From NCBI GenBank assembly GCA_945898195.1, contig CAMDHM010000024.1, forward strand, positions 1 to 42,580: a DNA stretch of 42,580 nucleotides, written 5' to 3'. Below the pieces are notes generated by a model, which ran no database searches, was not told where the DNA came from, and worked only from the letters and a program-made list of their open reading frames with translations. Shown here one piece after another: positions 25,502 through 34,154 of this stretch (positions are counted from its first letter, which is position 1; the number at the start of each line of letters is the position of its first letter). The translations under genes and the position numbers were made by a program. The stretch is from Pseudobacteriovorax antillogorgiicola. Lineage in GTDB: Bacteria; Bdellovibrionota_B; Oligoflexia; Oligoflexales; RGVZ01.

Positions 25502-27247
25502 CTATGGAATCCAGACGCTACCTGAACCAGGCGATGTCACGTCCATCGATTTTTTAGCGGTCGGAAAAAAATCCTGAATGAGCCGCGCATCGGATTGTTC
25601 GCCCAATGACTTCAAAATCAATCGCCCTTGCAAGGGTAATGATAAATCCAGAAATGGCTCATTCTGAATCAAATCTGGCCCCCAATAAATTTGGGATGGA
25701 TCGACAAAGCAAATCTGCGCATGGTCTTCCGGCAGACAAGGCAGCAACGCAAGGCGGTCCGAAACAAATCCGGAAATTTGACTGATGCGAAGAGGCAATA
25801 AAATTGCGCAAGAAAAAGATGCTGAAAGCATAAGCCAGGTGATGATCCTCGACGACGCACCTTCACGCGCCACAGCAGACAGGCCCAAAATTATCGCAAA
25901 ACCAAGTGCCGGTTGCAGGTACCGATAACCCCATCCGTGACCCTGGTTGAGGGGAAAAATAAAATAAAATCCCGCTGCGCCAACCAATGAAATCGCCGAA
26001 AGTTGCATGGTCAAACCCATGGCCTCCGCAGAAACAATCGCGTGCCCTTGATCTAGACCGGACCTCGCTCCGGGGAGCTTTGGCAGATAACCAAAAGCCC
26101 TAAGGGCAATCAGGCCAATGAGACCAATGAGACCAGGCACGGCCCACAAGGAAAATCGCAGCAAGCTCATGACGTCCTGAAGAAACTGCCGGAATGTTGG
26201 CCACCTAAGATGCTCCCCGAGCCAAGTCAATTCCGTTGCAGCTGCGCCGAGCCCGGACGCGACCTCTTGACGATGTCCATGAGAAATCCCCTGAACAACT
26301 TCCGTCCAACCAAAGCTGAAAATCAAAATAAATGGCACGTACGGAATGCATAGACAAACCACCTCGCGAAATTTTTTCGCGCGAATCAATAGAACGAAAG
26401 CCGGTATCGCCACGAGCAAATGCGGCATCTGATTTCCGGTATGCAGGGCGATTCCCCCAAAAATACCTGCGGCAAACATCGACCGCGGCGTTCCGCCTAT
26501 AAAAAAGAACAGAAATAAAAGATGGAGCAATAGCAGGAAGTTGGTGGCAAACGATGCCATCCCGAATCCAGCGACAGACACACATGCGCTCATGAGAAGG
26601 ACCGCCAAGCCCGACGTCCAGGCCTGCCCCCAAAGTTTCAGGGCCACCATTCCAGCCAGAAGCACAATTCCGGCAGCGATCAGGGGATTCACTAAAAATC
26701 TAAGTCCAACCCGCTCAAATGGCGCGGATAATATTGCGAATGCCGGTTGATAACTGGTGATGATTCGGCCGCTACCGTCGTCGGCAACCAGGAGCCGGTT
26801 GCCAAGTTCGCTCGGCGCCATTTGGGATGCTAACGACGGAGGCCAGCCACCAAACAATGAGCCGCGGGAAAATACTTTGGCCTGAAGAACGTTTGCATAC
26901 TCATCGCCAGAAACCGCAGCCATCCGATAGACATTCAGGCTGCCAACGACACAAACTAAAAAAACAGCACCACAAAAAATCCAACGCTTATGCCAAAGTG
27001 ACTCCAACGCCCCCTTCTGATCAGCAATGGAAATCCCACGTGAAAAATAAAGCGCGAGACCGGCGATAACTGCAGCAAATAACGCTGCAGTTGGCTCCTG
27101 ACTGACAAACTGCAGATCAAAGACATCGAGCATTAATGAGGATGGGACCTGGGATTCGCGCCAAAGAGATATCCCGATTGCAGCACCAGAAATCACGAGA
27201 ACAGATCCCGTCAGCCACCAGAGAGCCTTTGCCACCGAATCAGACAT
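25502..27247 (-). CDS. GT-C-like polytopic membrane protein
   Basis: About 581 residues with 11 or 12 hydrophobic segments. After the third segment the first long loop contains SGDEYANVLQAKVFSRG. An acidic Asp-Glu pair at this place is the hallmark of GT-C membrane glycosyltransferases such as ArnT and PMT. The C-terminal ~90 residues are soluble and periplasmic. Its likely role is transfer of a sugar from a polyprenyl-phosphate donor, but the acceptor is unknown and the family match is by layout. ATG 27247 has GGA eight bases upstream and overlaps the ferredoxin stop by eight bases. It meets rsmA tail to tail with a nine-base gap. Confidence 0.75.
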   Translation of the reverse strand: MSDSVAKALWWLTGSVLVISGAAIGISLWRESQVPSSLMLDVFDLQFVSQEPTAALFAAVIAGLALYFSRGISIADQKGALESLWHKRWIFCGAVFLVCVVGSLNVYRMAAVSGDEYANVLQAKVFSRGSLFGGWPPSLASQMAPSELGNRLLVADDGSGRIITSYQPAFAILSAPFERVGLRFLVNPLIAAGIVLLAGMVALKLWGQAWTSGLAVLLMSACVSVAGFGMASFATNFLLLLHLLFLFFFIGGTPRSMFAAGIFGGIALHTGNQMPHLLVAIPAFVLLIRAKKFREVVCLCIPYVPFILIFSFGWTEVVQGISHGHRQEVASGLGAAATELTWLGEHLRWPTFRQFLQDVMSLLRFSLWAVPGLIGLIGLIALRAFGYLPKLPGARSGLDQGHAIVSAEAMGLTMQLSAISLVGAAGFYFIFPLNQGHGWGYRYLQPALGFAIILGLSAVAREGASSRIITWLMLSASFSCAILLPLRISQISGFVSDRLALLPCLPEDHAQICFVDPSQIYWGPDLIQNEPFLDLSLPLQGRLILKSLGEQSDARLIQDFFPTAKKSMDVTSPGSGSVWIP

Positions 27248-27593
27248 TTTCAAAATCCAAATTATCGGAAGGATCGTAGGAGTCCTGGAAATCCAGATCT
27301 ACAGTGACTTCGCCGCCATCAACCTTCGTTCGGCAAGCCATCCGAATTGTGCCATCAACAGGCAACTTCAGCCGACGCAGCATGCCCAATTCGTCTTGCC
27401 CGGAAACACTAAGCTGGCCATTCACAGCATCCACCTTTACCGCACAGGTCCCACACCTCAAGGAAGCACACATGAATCGGATGGGAACCCCGCCCTGACG
27501 CGCTGCAACGAGAATTTTGCTTCCAGGGTCAACTTCAACTCGCGTTCCCGACGGCATGAAAATGACCACAGGTTTTTTTGGCTGTGGATTCAT
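27240..27593 (-). CDS. 2Fe-2S ferredoxin
   Basis: A 117-residue plant-type (beta-grasp) ferredoxin domain. The cluster cysteines are C42, C47, C50 and C87 in the pattern Cx4Cx2C...C (MCASLRCGTC and MACRTK). It acts as a cytoplasmic electron carrier. The ATG overlaps the dapD stop as ATGA, and its own end overlaps the downstream membrane-protein gene. Which redox enzyme it serves is not evident, though the haem enzyme KynA is encoded in the same operon. Confidence 0.92.
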   Translation of the reverse strand: MNPQPKKPVVIFMPSGTRVEVDPGSKILVAARQGGVPIRFMCASLRCGTCAVKVDAVNGQLSVSGQDELGMLRRLKLPVDGTIRMACRTKVDGGEVTVDLDFQDSYDPSDNLDFENV

Positions 27594-28510
27594 ACGGAAA
27601 GGGCGAACTCACGCAAGGTATCGTTAAGGGATGTTTTAAGGTCGGTAGAAGGTTTTCGCTCGCCAATGATGTACGCACAAGACGTATAAATTTTTCCGCC
27701 CGGCATTTGCTTTTCCTTGGTCCCAGGAACAACGACGCAACGGGCCGGAATATACCCTTTGATCTCTGGCATGCCCGGCTTGCGCGTGTCGATGATTGGA
27801 GTCGATGCCGTCAGGGTAGTGTTAGCGGCGAGCACGGCTTCGCGCCCGATCCTGACCCCTTCGACGACAATGCAGCGAGATCCAAGAAAGGCACCGTCTT
27901 CGACAATCACCGGCGTGGCCGATGGTGGCTCAAGAACACCACCAATTCCAACCCCGCCCGATAAATGAACATTGGCGCCAATCTGAGCACACGAACCCAC
28001 CGTGGCCCACGTGTCAACCATCGTTCCTGCGCCGATCCAGGCACCAATATTCACATAAGACGGCATTAAAATAACACCAGGCTCCATGAATGAACCGTAA
28101 CGGGCAACAGCCGGTGGAACGACACGGACCTTGAGGTCTCGATAATTTCTCTTGAGGGGTATCTTGTCATGATAAACAAACGGACCGACGTCCATTTGAG
28201 ACATCGGCGCGTATTTAAAATAAAGCAGAATCGCTTGTTTAATCCAAGTGTGGGTCGTCCACGATCCCTGAAGTGGGACTGCGCCTTCAGCAACAGCAGC
28301 CATATTTGCTGGTGACGCCACCCGAATTTCACCGCGATCAAGCCGACCAATCACAGATTCCACTGTGGCGCGTAATCTAACTTCAGCATCCGTGCCAGGA
28401 GCGGGCGGAGACTTTGCCCCCTCCTCAATTGCATCGCGCAATTCGCGCAACGGTTCACTCAAGGGTTCACTCAGCGGCTCATTAAAGGATTCATTCAAGA
28501 TCTCATTCAT
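27590..28510 (-). CDS. dapD: Tetrahydrodipicolinate N-succinyltransferase DapD
   Basis: A 306-residue enzyme of the succinylase branch of lysine/diaminopimelate synthesis. The long runs VLMPSYVNIGA, GTMVDTWATVGSCAQIG and NVHLSGGVGIGGVLEP are the E. coli-type DapD left-handed beta-helix, with hexapeptide repeats continuing to about residue 250. It is longer than usual (about 275) because of an N-terminal extension with repeated NEP/SEPL units. ATG 28510 overlaps the aminotransferase stop as ATGA. The DapC-like gene just upstream supplies the next step of the pathway. Confidence 0.96.
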   Translation of the reverse strand: MNEILNESFNEPLSEPLSEPLRELRDAIEEGAKSPPAPGTDAEVRLRATVESVIGRLDRGEIRVASPANMAAVAEGAVPLQGSWTTHTWIKQAILLYFKYAPMSQMDVGPFVYHDKIPLKRNYRDLKVRVVPPAVARYGSFMEPGVILMPSYVNIGAWIGAGTMVDTWATVGSCAQIGANVHLSGGVGIGGVLEPPSATPVIVEDGAFLGSRCIVVEGVRIGREAVLAANTTLTASTPIIDTRKPGMPEIKGYIPARCVVVPGTKEKQMPGGKIYTSCAYIIGERKPSTDLKTSLNDTLREFALSV

Positions 28511-29733
28511 TTTAGATATTCCCGCAGGAGGCTCATCGCCTGTTGCATCGACGCTTCTTCTGGCACCAAAGCAAAACGAACATGGCCCCGGATGCCTTCG
28601 CTGAGCCATTGGGATGGCGAAGCAATGACTCCGATGCGGGCCATGTCCAATACAAAGGCAACATCATCGTCACCAAATTTTTCAGGAATCTTCGCCCACA
28701 AATAAAAGGCGCTGGACGGGATTTTATTGATCATGCCGAGATCTTGCAACAAAGGACCGAAGGTCGCCAGTCGCTTTGAAAAGATCCTACGTCGCTCGAC
28801 AACGTGCGCATCATCCCCCCAAGCTGCGGCCGCGGCGTGCTGAATAAAATCCGGCGAGCCAACGCCAAAATTTGCGCGTGCATTCAAGAAAGGAGCCACA
28901 ATGCGCGTGTCGCCAGCAACAAGCCCCGCCCGATATCCAGTCAAGCCCGAACGCTTCGATAAACTCATGAATGAAAGGATACGATCTGTCGAAAGTTGCA
29001 GAGGGGTAACGGGCCGCGGATCCCTTTCAACAGCCGGCAAAGTTCCGGCAGGGACGACCGCGTCGATCGCTGAATCGTAAATATCAACGTAACAATCGTC
29101 TGAGAGAAGGATTGTATCGGTCTTGTGGCACCAGTCGATCATGCGCCGCCAATAGTCCAGCGGCGCTGTGGCACCGGTTGGATTATGGGGATGATTGATC
29201 CAGATCGCAGCTGCGTTTTTTTGCACGTCCGCAGGAAGATCCCAAGGTTCTAGGAGGTACGCATTCTCGTTTGTAACCCTTACCGGATAAGGAATTCCAC
29301 CGGCATAAAGTGTCGAACTGCGGTAAACGGGATAGCCAGGATCGGGATAAATAATGTGTTTTTTTCCGCCCGCACGCCCAACCAGACAAAGCGCAATGTT
29401 GAAAATCGCTTCCTTGCTGCCCTGACTTGGAATCACCGCTAGGTCGCCCCCCACCTGCAGTCCAAAGCGGCGATTCAGGTAGCCAGCCTGCTCGGTCGCC
29501 AACCGATCAACACCCTTAACGCTTGGGTATTGACTGATCTCAGGAAGGGCCTTGATCAAAGCTTCGCGAACGGGCGGCCAGGTCGCAATGCGTGGATCAC
29601 CAGTTCCGAAATCGAACACCGGTTTGCCGGCTTTGACGAGGCCAGCCTTGATTTTACTCAATTCTTCCATCGGATAGGGCTTAAGGCCTGCCGTCACGGC
29701 ATTGACCAAGGAATTACTGGGTACGAGGGTCAT
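28507..29733 (-). CDS. dapC: DapC-like succinyl-diaminopimelate aminotransferase
   Basis: A 408-residue fold-type I PLP aminotransferase. It shows the N-terminal PYPMEELSK, the GTGDPR segment, WINHPHNPTGA (Asn binding PLP), LSDDCYVDIY, the PLP lysine in SFMSLSKRSGLTGYRAG (near 258) and the C-terminal Arg in HVRFALV. The sequence type and the coupled dapD gene point to N-succinyl-L,L-diaminopimelate aminotransferase. General aspartate-family aminotransferases cannot be excluded. The start lies three bases after the kynA stop. Confidence 0.9.
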   Translation of the reverse strand: MTLVPSNSLVNAVTAGLKPYPMEELSKIKAGLVKAGKPVFDFGTGDPRIATWPPVREALIKALPEISQYPSVKGVDRLATEQAGYLNRRFGLQVGGDLAVIPSQGSKEAIFNIALCLVGRAGGKKHIIYPDPGYPVYRSSTLYAGGIPYPVRVTNENAYLLEPWDLPADVQKNAAAIWINHPHNPTGATAPLDYWRRMIDWCHKTDTILLSDDCYVDIYDSAIDAVVPAGTLPAVERDPRPVTPLQLSTDRILSFMSLSKRSGLTGYRAGLVAGDTRIVAPFLNARANFGVGSPDFIQHAAAAAWGDDAHVVERRRIFSKRLATFGPLLQDLGMINKIPSSAFYLWAKIPEKFGDDDVAFVLDMARIGVIASPSQWLSEGIRGHVRFALVPEEASMQQAMSLLREYLK

Positions 29734-29736
29734 GGA

Positions 29737-30615
29737 TCAGCCCCAATCAGACGTGCCAAGATCGCTTCTCAGTTGCCATAATTCTGGAAAGAATCTTTTG
29801 GAAAGTGTTTTAGTTAGATACTCAACGCCACTAGATCCACCAGTTCCACGCTTAAAGCCAATCATGCGCTCCACCATCGCCACGTGGCGATAACGCCAAA
29901 GCATGAATGACTCATCGAGATCCATCAGTGCCTCGAGCGCATGATAAAGATCAATGTGTGCATCCGGATCACGATAAACGGTGAGAAGCAAATTCTTCAC
30001 GCCTTCATCCGGTTCCCAAGGCTTTGCCGGATCGCGCTCCAGGATGGCTTTGGGCACCGCGAAGCCTTTTCGCGCAAGAAATTGCAGAAAAATTTCGTAA
30101 AGCGATGGGCGCTCCATCGCATCTTTTAATTGCCGCATGTGTTCTGGCGTCGAACGGAAAAACTTCAGATAACCGGCGTCTTTGAGCCCAATCCGAAACT
30201 CGACAATGCGGAACTGGTGCGACTGAAAGCCGCTAGCTGGGTTAATTCGATTGCGAAAGCGGTTAAATTCTGTCGGAGTCATCGTTTCAAGAACCGCAAT
30301 CTGCTCGACCAAAATCCTCTGAATGGCATGGATACGCTTAAGAGTCCTGAGAAGCTCAGTCAATGAGTCGGCCTTCAATGCACGCTCGGCCTTGTCGAGT
30401 TCATGCAGAATCTGCTTGAACCAAAGTTCGTAAACTTGATGGATGATAATAAAAAGGGTTTCGTCGTGTTCCGGCGGATTAGACTGAGGGCATTGAAGCG
30501 CGAGAAGATCATCAACACGAAGATATCGGTCGTAAGTCAACGACGTCCCCGTTGGCTCAATTAATGTCCCAGGAATATTTCCGGGCTTGCCTTGCTTGTC
30601 ACGATTGTCTGTCAC
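29737..30615 (-). CDS. kynA: Tryptophan 2,3-dioxygenase
   Basis: A 292-residue haem enzyme that opens the indole ring of tryptophan to N-formylkynurenine. Family motifs are LTYDRYLRVDDLLALQ, HDETLFIIIHQVYELWFKQIL (distal His in the active site), SHQFRIVEFRIG, and WRYRHVAMVERMIGFKRGTGGSSGVEYL, which holds the proximal haem His and the substrate-binding GTGGS. The start is GTG at 30615 with a G-rich site upstream. The length fits the bacterial family. No other kynurenine-pathway gene lies in the window. It sits between an RNA methyltransferase gene and dapC. Confidence 0.97.
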   Translation of the reverse strand: MTDNRDKQGKPGNIPGTLIEPTGTSLTYDRYLRVDDLLALQCPQSNPPEHDETLFIIIHQVYELWFKQILHELDKAERALKADSLTELLRTLKRIHAIQRILVEQIAVLETMTPTEFNRFRNRINPASGFQSHQFRIVEFRIGLKDAGYLKFFRSTPEHMRQLKDAMERPSLYEIFLQFLARKGFAVPKAILERDPAKPWEPDEGVKNLLLTVYRDPDAHIDLYHALEALMDLDESFMLWRYRHVAMVERMIGFKRGTGGSSGVEYLTKTLSKRFFPELWQLRSDLGTSDWG

Positions 30616-30628
30616 GCACCACCCCCAA

Positions 30629-31882
30629 TTAAGAGGTCATCACTGCCAACCACTCAAGATTGTCAGTATGCGCGAACATGTCAAAGGCTTCAACTTGTCT
30701 CAAACGAAAACCTGCCTGGCGCAAAACGGCAAGATCACGGGCAAGGGTTTCAACTTCGCATGAAACATACAGAAACCGGGTATCTGGATTCTGACGTAAA
30801 ACGTGGGCCAGATGGGTTCGCGCCGTCTCATGCAGGCCGCGACGGGATGGATTGACCACAATCACTTCAGGCTTCTGGGCCCATGACGGCATGGCCGTCT
30901 CAGAATCTTCCACTCGGGCAGCCAAGAATTCGGTCTTGGCTTCCAATTCATTGCGCTTCGCATTGAGCGCAGCGTCCGCTACAGCAGCAGCATTTTCTTC
31001 AATTCCAAAAACACGGTAGCCCTGGCGAGCCATGATCAGAGACATCTGGCCTATGCCGCAGTAGAGGTCCCAAGCAACTCCACCCGGTGCGGCGCCTCCC
31101 GCAAGTTGTTCAACCCGCCGATACATGACCGATGCTTGCCATGGGTTGATTTGGAAAAAAGCCGTCGGACCAATCTCAAAATTGAGGTCACAAATGCGTT
31201 CGCGCAATCGGTCGTTTCCAGTGAGACGAACGGTTACGGCACCAAAAATCGCATTACCCGACTCGCTATTGATATTCATCTGAGTCGAAGCCAACTTGTG
31301 CTCTTCGCGCTTCAAGCGGGAGATGACCCGTTGCAAATGGACCTTGGCAGAGGGGTCACGGACCACAAAAGTCAGCATCAGCTCATTGGTCACATGGGAT
31401 GACCTAGCCACCAGATAACGGACATCACCGGCCCCAGTGGCCTCATTCCACGGTTGAAGAGGGGATTCATTTAAGGCAAGTCGCAAATCTCGGAGCAAGG
31501 CACGCAAGGCCGGGGCATGAATCGGACAGTGCTCAACTTCATCCATGACGGCGTGGGTTCCTGGCTCAAATAAGCCGATCGCGAACCGGTCCATCGCCGA
31601 ATCACCATACTTGGACACCTTGGGGCGTACCGCCAGTTTGACAAGGGTCCGGTAGCCAAGACGACGCGGCGCCTCATTGACGCCCAACACCTGGGCCGTA
31701 TCCAAAAGTTTGGCCGCCTCAAGGAACTTCAAACCCTTGTGGAACTTCGCCTGCAAGGATGGCTCATAAGACGTATTTACGAGAACACATGAGCCGCAAC
31801 CGCCGCCTCTGACGCGGCAACCGCCATCCATCTCGGGCATCGGGCGAGGGCGTTTTTTTTCTCGTGTATTAATTGGGGGCAT
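30629..31882 (-). CDS. RlmD/TrmA-family RNA (uracil-5-)methyltransferase
   Basis: About 417 residues. The N-terminal Cys cluster (GCRVRGGGCGSC and EHCPIH near 120) fits the 4Fe-4S site of RlmD-type enzymes. The SAM fold shows DLYCGIGQMSLIMA and the catalytic Cys lies in YVSCEVETLARD. The motif usually written DPPRxG appears as VNPSRRGL. There is no TRAM domain ahead of the cluster, so RlmC-like is as likely as RlmD. ATG 31882 is used. The open frame reaches 31966, overlapping the preceding gene. Confidence 0.88.
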   Translation of the reverse strand: MPPINTREKKRPRPMPEMDGGCRVRGGGCGSCVLVNTSYEPSLQAKFHKGLKFLEAAKLLDTAQVLGVNEAPRRLGYRTLVKLAVRPKVSKYGDSAMDRFAIGLFEPGTHAVMDEVEHCPIHAPALRALLRDLRLALNESPLQPWNEATGAGDVRYLVARSSHVTNELMLTFVVRDPSAKVHLQRVISRLKREEHKLASTQMNINSESGNAIFGAVTVRLTGNDRLRERICDLNFEIGPTAFFQINPWQASVMYRRVEQLAGGAAPGGVAWDLYCGIGQMSLIMARQGYRVFGIEENAAAVADAALNAKRNELEAKTEFLAARVEDSETAMPSWAQKPEVIVVNPSRRGLHETARTHLAHVLRQNPDTRFLYVSCEVETLARDLAVLRQAGFRLRQVEAFDMFAHTDNLEWLAVMTS

Positions 31883-31919
31883 AATGGTCACTTGGCCAAA
31901 AAGATTCAGTGAATATGGC

Positions 31920-33212
31920 TCAGTACATCCAATCGTCCAAAGACTTCGGAGGTCGGCTTGTAGCACTCTTGAGGGGTTTACGGAAGGCTTTTACCCCTAG
32001 CGTCCCCCCACCCGCAGCAACGTGCTTTTCCCACGCCTTCCACTCTGAATGCAACGTCCCAACAAGATAGGGGGAATTTGGACTTTTCGAGCCCTTTGAA
32101 TAGACAAAATCATTAAAAAGAAATGTCGTCGCATGCTTGATCCATCGATAGGAAACATCATGCTCAGAGACCCGCCCACTTGACTGGGGCAACTGGAAAA
32201 ACACGATCATATCGCCGAATTTCAAGGGCGACTTGGCCGGATCAATCTCATAAAACGAACTCTGCAAGACCCGCCATAGCTCATCGTTATTGATCATCAC
32301 TTCATGATGGGCTTGTTCGGTCCGAATGTTTACGAGCTGGCTGCGGACCATTTTTGGATACTGGAAAGCCAGCGCGGTCATGAAACAATTTGGACCGCGG
32401 TAAAGTTCGAAGGTTTTGACAGCCCGTTGGGCTCCAGCAGGTAAAACATCCCGATCCAGATCAAGAGGCAGGGCGAGACGCAACTTTTCGCCAACTTTGC
32501 GCAATGCTTCTACATCAGCGAAGGGCGCGAGCTGAAGTAGCAATTCAGCCCGCAAGTCTGGCTTATCGAGGAGCTTTGTTGAATCGATCACGACGTGCTG
32601 ATGGGTCCGCTGCAGTTTTGAGGTGACCGCCTCCGGAGCCATTAAACGGAGCAGCGCCGGCCGGACACGAATCCTAACGGTCGTTGCGCGATCGTCGCCC
32701 GCCACCGGATTTGTTGCATTATTCTGATTAACAGAAATTAATGACTGCTGGCCGGAACCAGCCAGAGGCGACAGCTGCGAATCATTTCGCTCCAATGGCA
32801 TAGTCATTTCACTATCTAGCTGTGCCATCAATTTCCGATAATTTTTTGGACGCGCCAGCTTTAGCGCAAATGCGGCTCGTTCATCATCATCCTTCGGAAC
32901 GGCAAGGTAGAGCGGTTCAACCCGCTGATCAAACTCTGCCGCTTGGACGCGTCGTTCAATCAAGGAAAACTCCGGGGCAATCACCTCCGCCCGAACCTGC
33001 ACCGGAACTTTAAGTGCCGGACTGATCCCATCAAGCTGGATCGTAAATGACTTCGCAAAGGCTGAAGACGATCCCAAACCCAAACTGGCGATAAGCACAA
33101 CGACCGGCGACACCGCCCCAATCAAGCGGAAAAAATATTGCCTCACAGTATTTGCACAATTTTGTCGCATTGCCCAAAAAACCAAAGGGTTGAGTCGCCA
33201 TCCACCAGCCAT
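31920..33212 (-). CDS. Secreted protein with predicted cysteine-peptidase-like domain
   Basis: The protein has 430 residues. A signal peptide ends near residue 53 (SLGLGSSSAFA). ATG 33212 has AAGGTG upstream, while ATG 33170 gives a more typical short signal peptide, so the start is uncertain. The middle (55-270) is unfamiliar. The C-terminal third (about 280-400) has YRGPNCFMTAL, GDMIVFF and IKHATTFLFNDFVYSKG, a Cys...Gly-Asp...His-Ala order like NlpC/P60-type papain-fold enzymes that cut peptidoglycan peptides. This assignment is inference from motif order. It heads a seven-gene minus-strand operon. Confidence 0.7.
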   Translation of the reverse strand: MAGGWRLNPLVFWAMRQNCANTVRQYFFRLIGAVSPVVVLIASLGLGSSSAFAKSFTIQLDGISPALKVPVQVRAEVIAPEFSLIERRVQAAEFDQRVEPLYLAVPKDDDERAAFALKLARPKNYRKLMAQLDSEMTMPLERNDSQLSPLAGSGQQSLISVNQNNATNPVAGDDRATTVRIRVRPALLRLMAPEAVTSKLQRTHQHVVIDSTKLLDKPDLRAELLLQLAPFADVEALRKVGEKLRLALPLDLDRDVLPAGAQRAVKTFELYRGPNCFMTALAFQYPKMVRSQLVNIRTEQAHHEVMINNDELWRVLQSSFYEIDPAKSPLKFGDMIVFFQLPQSSGRVSEHDVSYRWIKHATTFLFNDFVYSKGSKSPNSPYLVGTLHSEWKAWEKHVAAGGGTLGVKAFRKPLKSATSRPPKSLDDWMY

Positions 33213-33288
33213 GATCAGTGGTTCACCTTATGAATCGGCTCAGAGAAGATTCTCTTGACGGGCGAAAGCTGGGATAATGATCAATGAC

Positions 33289-33374
33289 GGGGATTCTTAG
33301 GCAAATATGCTTGAAATTTTGCCTCCCCAGGCCGAGCAAGACACTGGAATGATGATCCATAGTTAAATGTCTTG
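33289..33374 (+). promoter_or_regulatory. Two consecutive stem-loops upstream of the REC-PilZ gene
   Basis: The first hairpin pairs AGGCAAA (33299-33305) with TTTGCCT (33318-33324) and, across a six-base bulge, GGGG (33289-33292) with CCCC (33325-33328). The second pairs CAAGACA (33337-33343) with TGTCTTG (33368-33374), with TGGA/TCCA inside. Neither is followed by a T run. They lie 37 bases or more before the ATG at 33411, whose GGAGG site is free. This could be a structured mRNA leader or simply intergenic symmetry. Confidence 0.4.
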
Positions 33375-33410
33375 GCGGATGCACCAAAACCGTGAACGGA
33401 GGTTGCCTGC

Positions 33411-34154
33411 ATGAGTACGGTGCTAATCATTGATCCCAGCAAGCCAAGTTTGGTGATGAGTTCTGAGGTATTCAAAGACAAGATTCCAGGCATCACGGTG
33501 CTTGTGGCCAACAGCGGAAGGCAGGCCCTGGATCTCCTCGAGCAACCAAACGGGGCACCAGTTCCCGATTTGTGTGTCGTCGATTTTGACCTTCCAGATA
33601 CCGACGGCATTACCCTCATTCAAATGCTTCGCAAAAATTTTCGCGGACCAATATTGCTAACAGCGTTTCCTGACGACGTGGTCAGAAAGGCCGTTGCAGA
33701 GGAGCTTTTTGCTTATGACGACGCCGGCATGTGGGTGCCAAAACCCGTCCGAGCTGAAGATCTGAATGAAAAGATTGACCGTTTTCTGGTCGGTAAGTTT
33801 CGCGTCCAGCGGCGCTTCGATTTTACGCCAAAAACACGCCTACTGGGCAAAAGTGCTGGCCGCGGCAAAAGAACCCCAAAGTTTCCAGGGCAGATTCTCA
33901 ACATCAGTGTCGGCGGCGCCTGCATTCAATTGTCAGCCGCTGCAAAGCTGAAAATTGGCGACGAGGTTTCGATCGAATTGCCAATTCCAAAAACAGAGAA
34001 AAAAGGAGCCGAAACGGCACAATTAAAAAGCCAGGTGATCTGGCGCACAAACGACGGAAAGCGCATTGGCATCATCTTTGACAAGCTGAACGATCCAGGC
34101 CGAAAGGGGCTGGAACGCCTTTTAAAACAGATCAACAACAGCACCGATGCCTAA
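33411..34154 (+). CDS. Response-regulator receiver plus PilZ domain protein
   Basis: The protein has 247 residues. The receiver domain (1-125) has phosphoacceptor Asp58 (VVDFDLPDTDG), Thr84 (LLTAF) and Lys111 (WVPKPV). The PilZ domain (about 130-240) has the c-di-GMP motifs R131VQRR135 (RxxxR) and N164ISVGG (NxSxGG). It likely joins a phosphorylation input to c-di-GMP binding, as in regulators of motility or surface structures. No histidine kinase is encoded nearby. GGAGG lies eight bases before the ATG. Its end overlaps the CPBP protease gene by eight bases. Confidence 0.93.
   Translation: MSTVLIIDPSKPSLVMSSEVFKDKIPGITVLVANSGRQALDLLEQPNGAPVPDLCVVDFDLPDTDGITLIQMLRKNFRGPILLTAFPDDVVRKAVAEELFAYDDAGMWVPKPVRAEDLNEKIDRFLVGKFRVQRRFDFTPKTRLLGKSAGRGKRTPKFPGQILNISVGGACIQLSAAAKLKIGDEVSIELPIPKTEKKGAETAQLKSQVIWRTNDGKRIGIIFDKLNDPGRKGLERLLKQINNSTDA

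Noticed and set aside
33257-33281. TTGACG...GATAAT as a promoter before the REC-PilZ gene
   Set aside because: The spacer is only about 12-14 bases, too short for a normal promoter.
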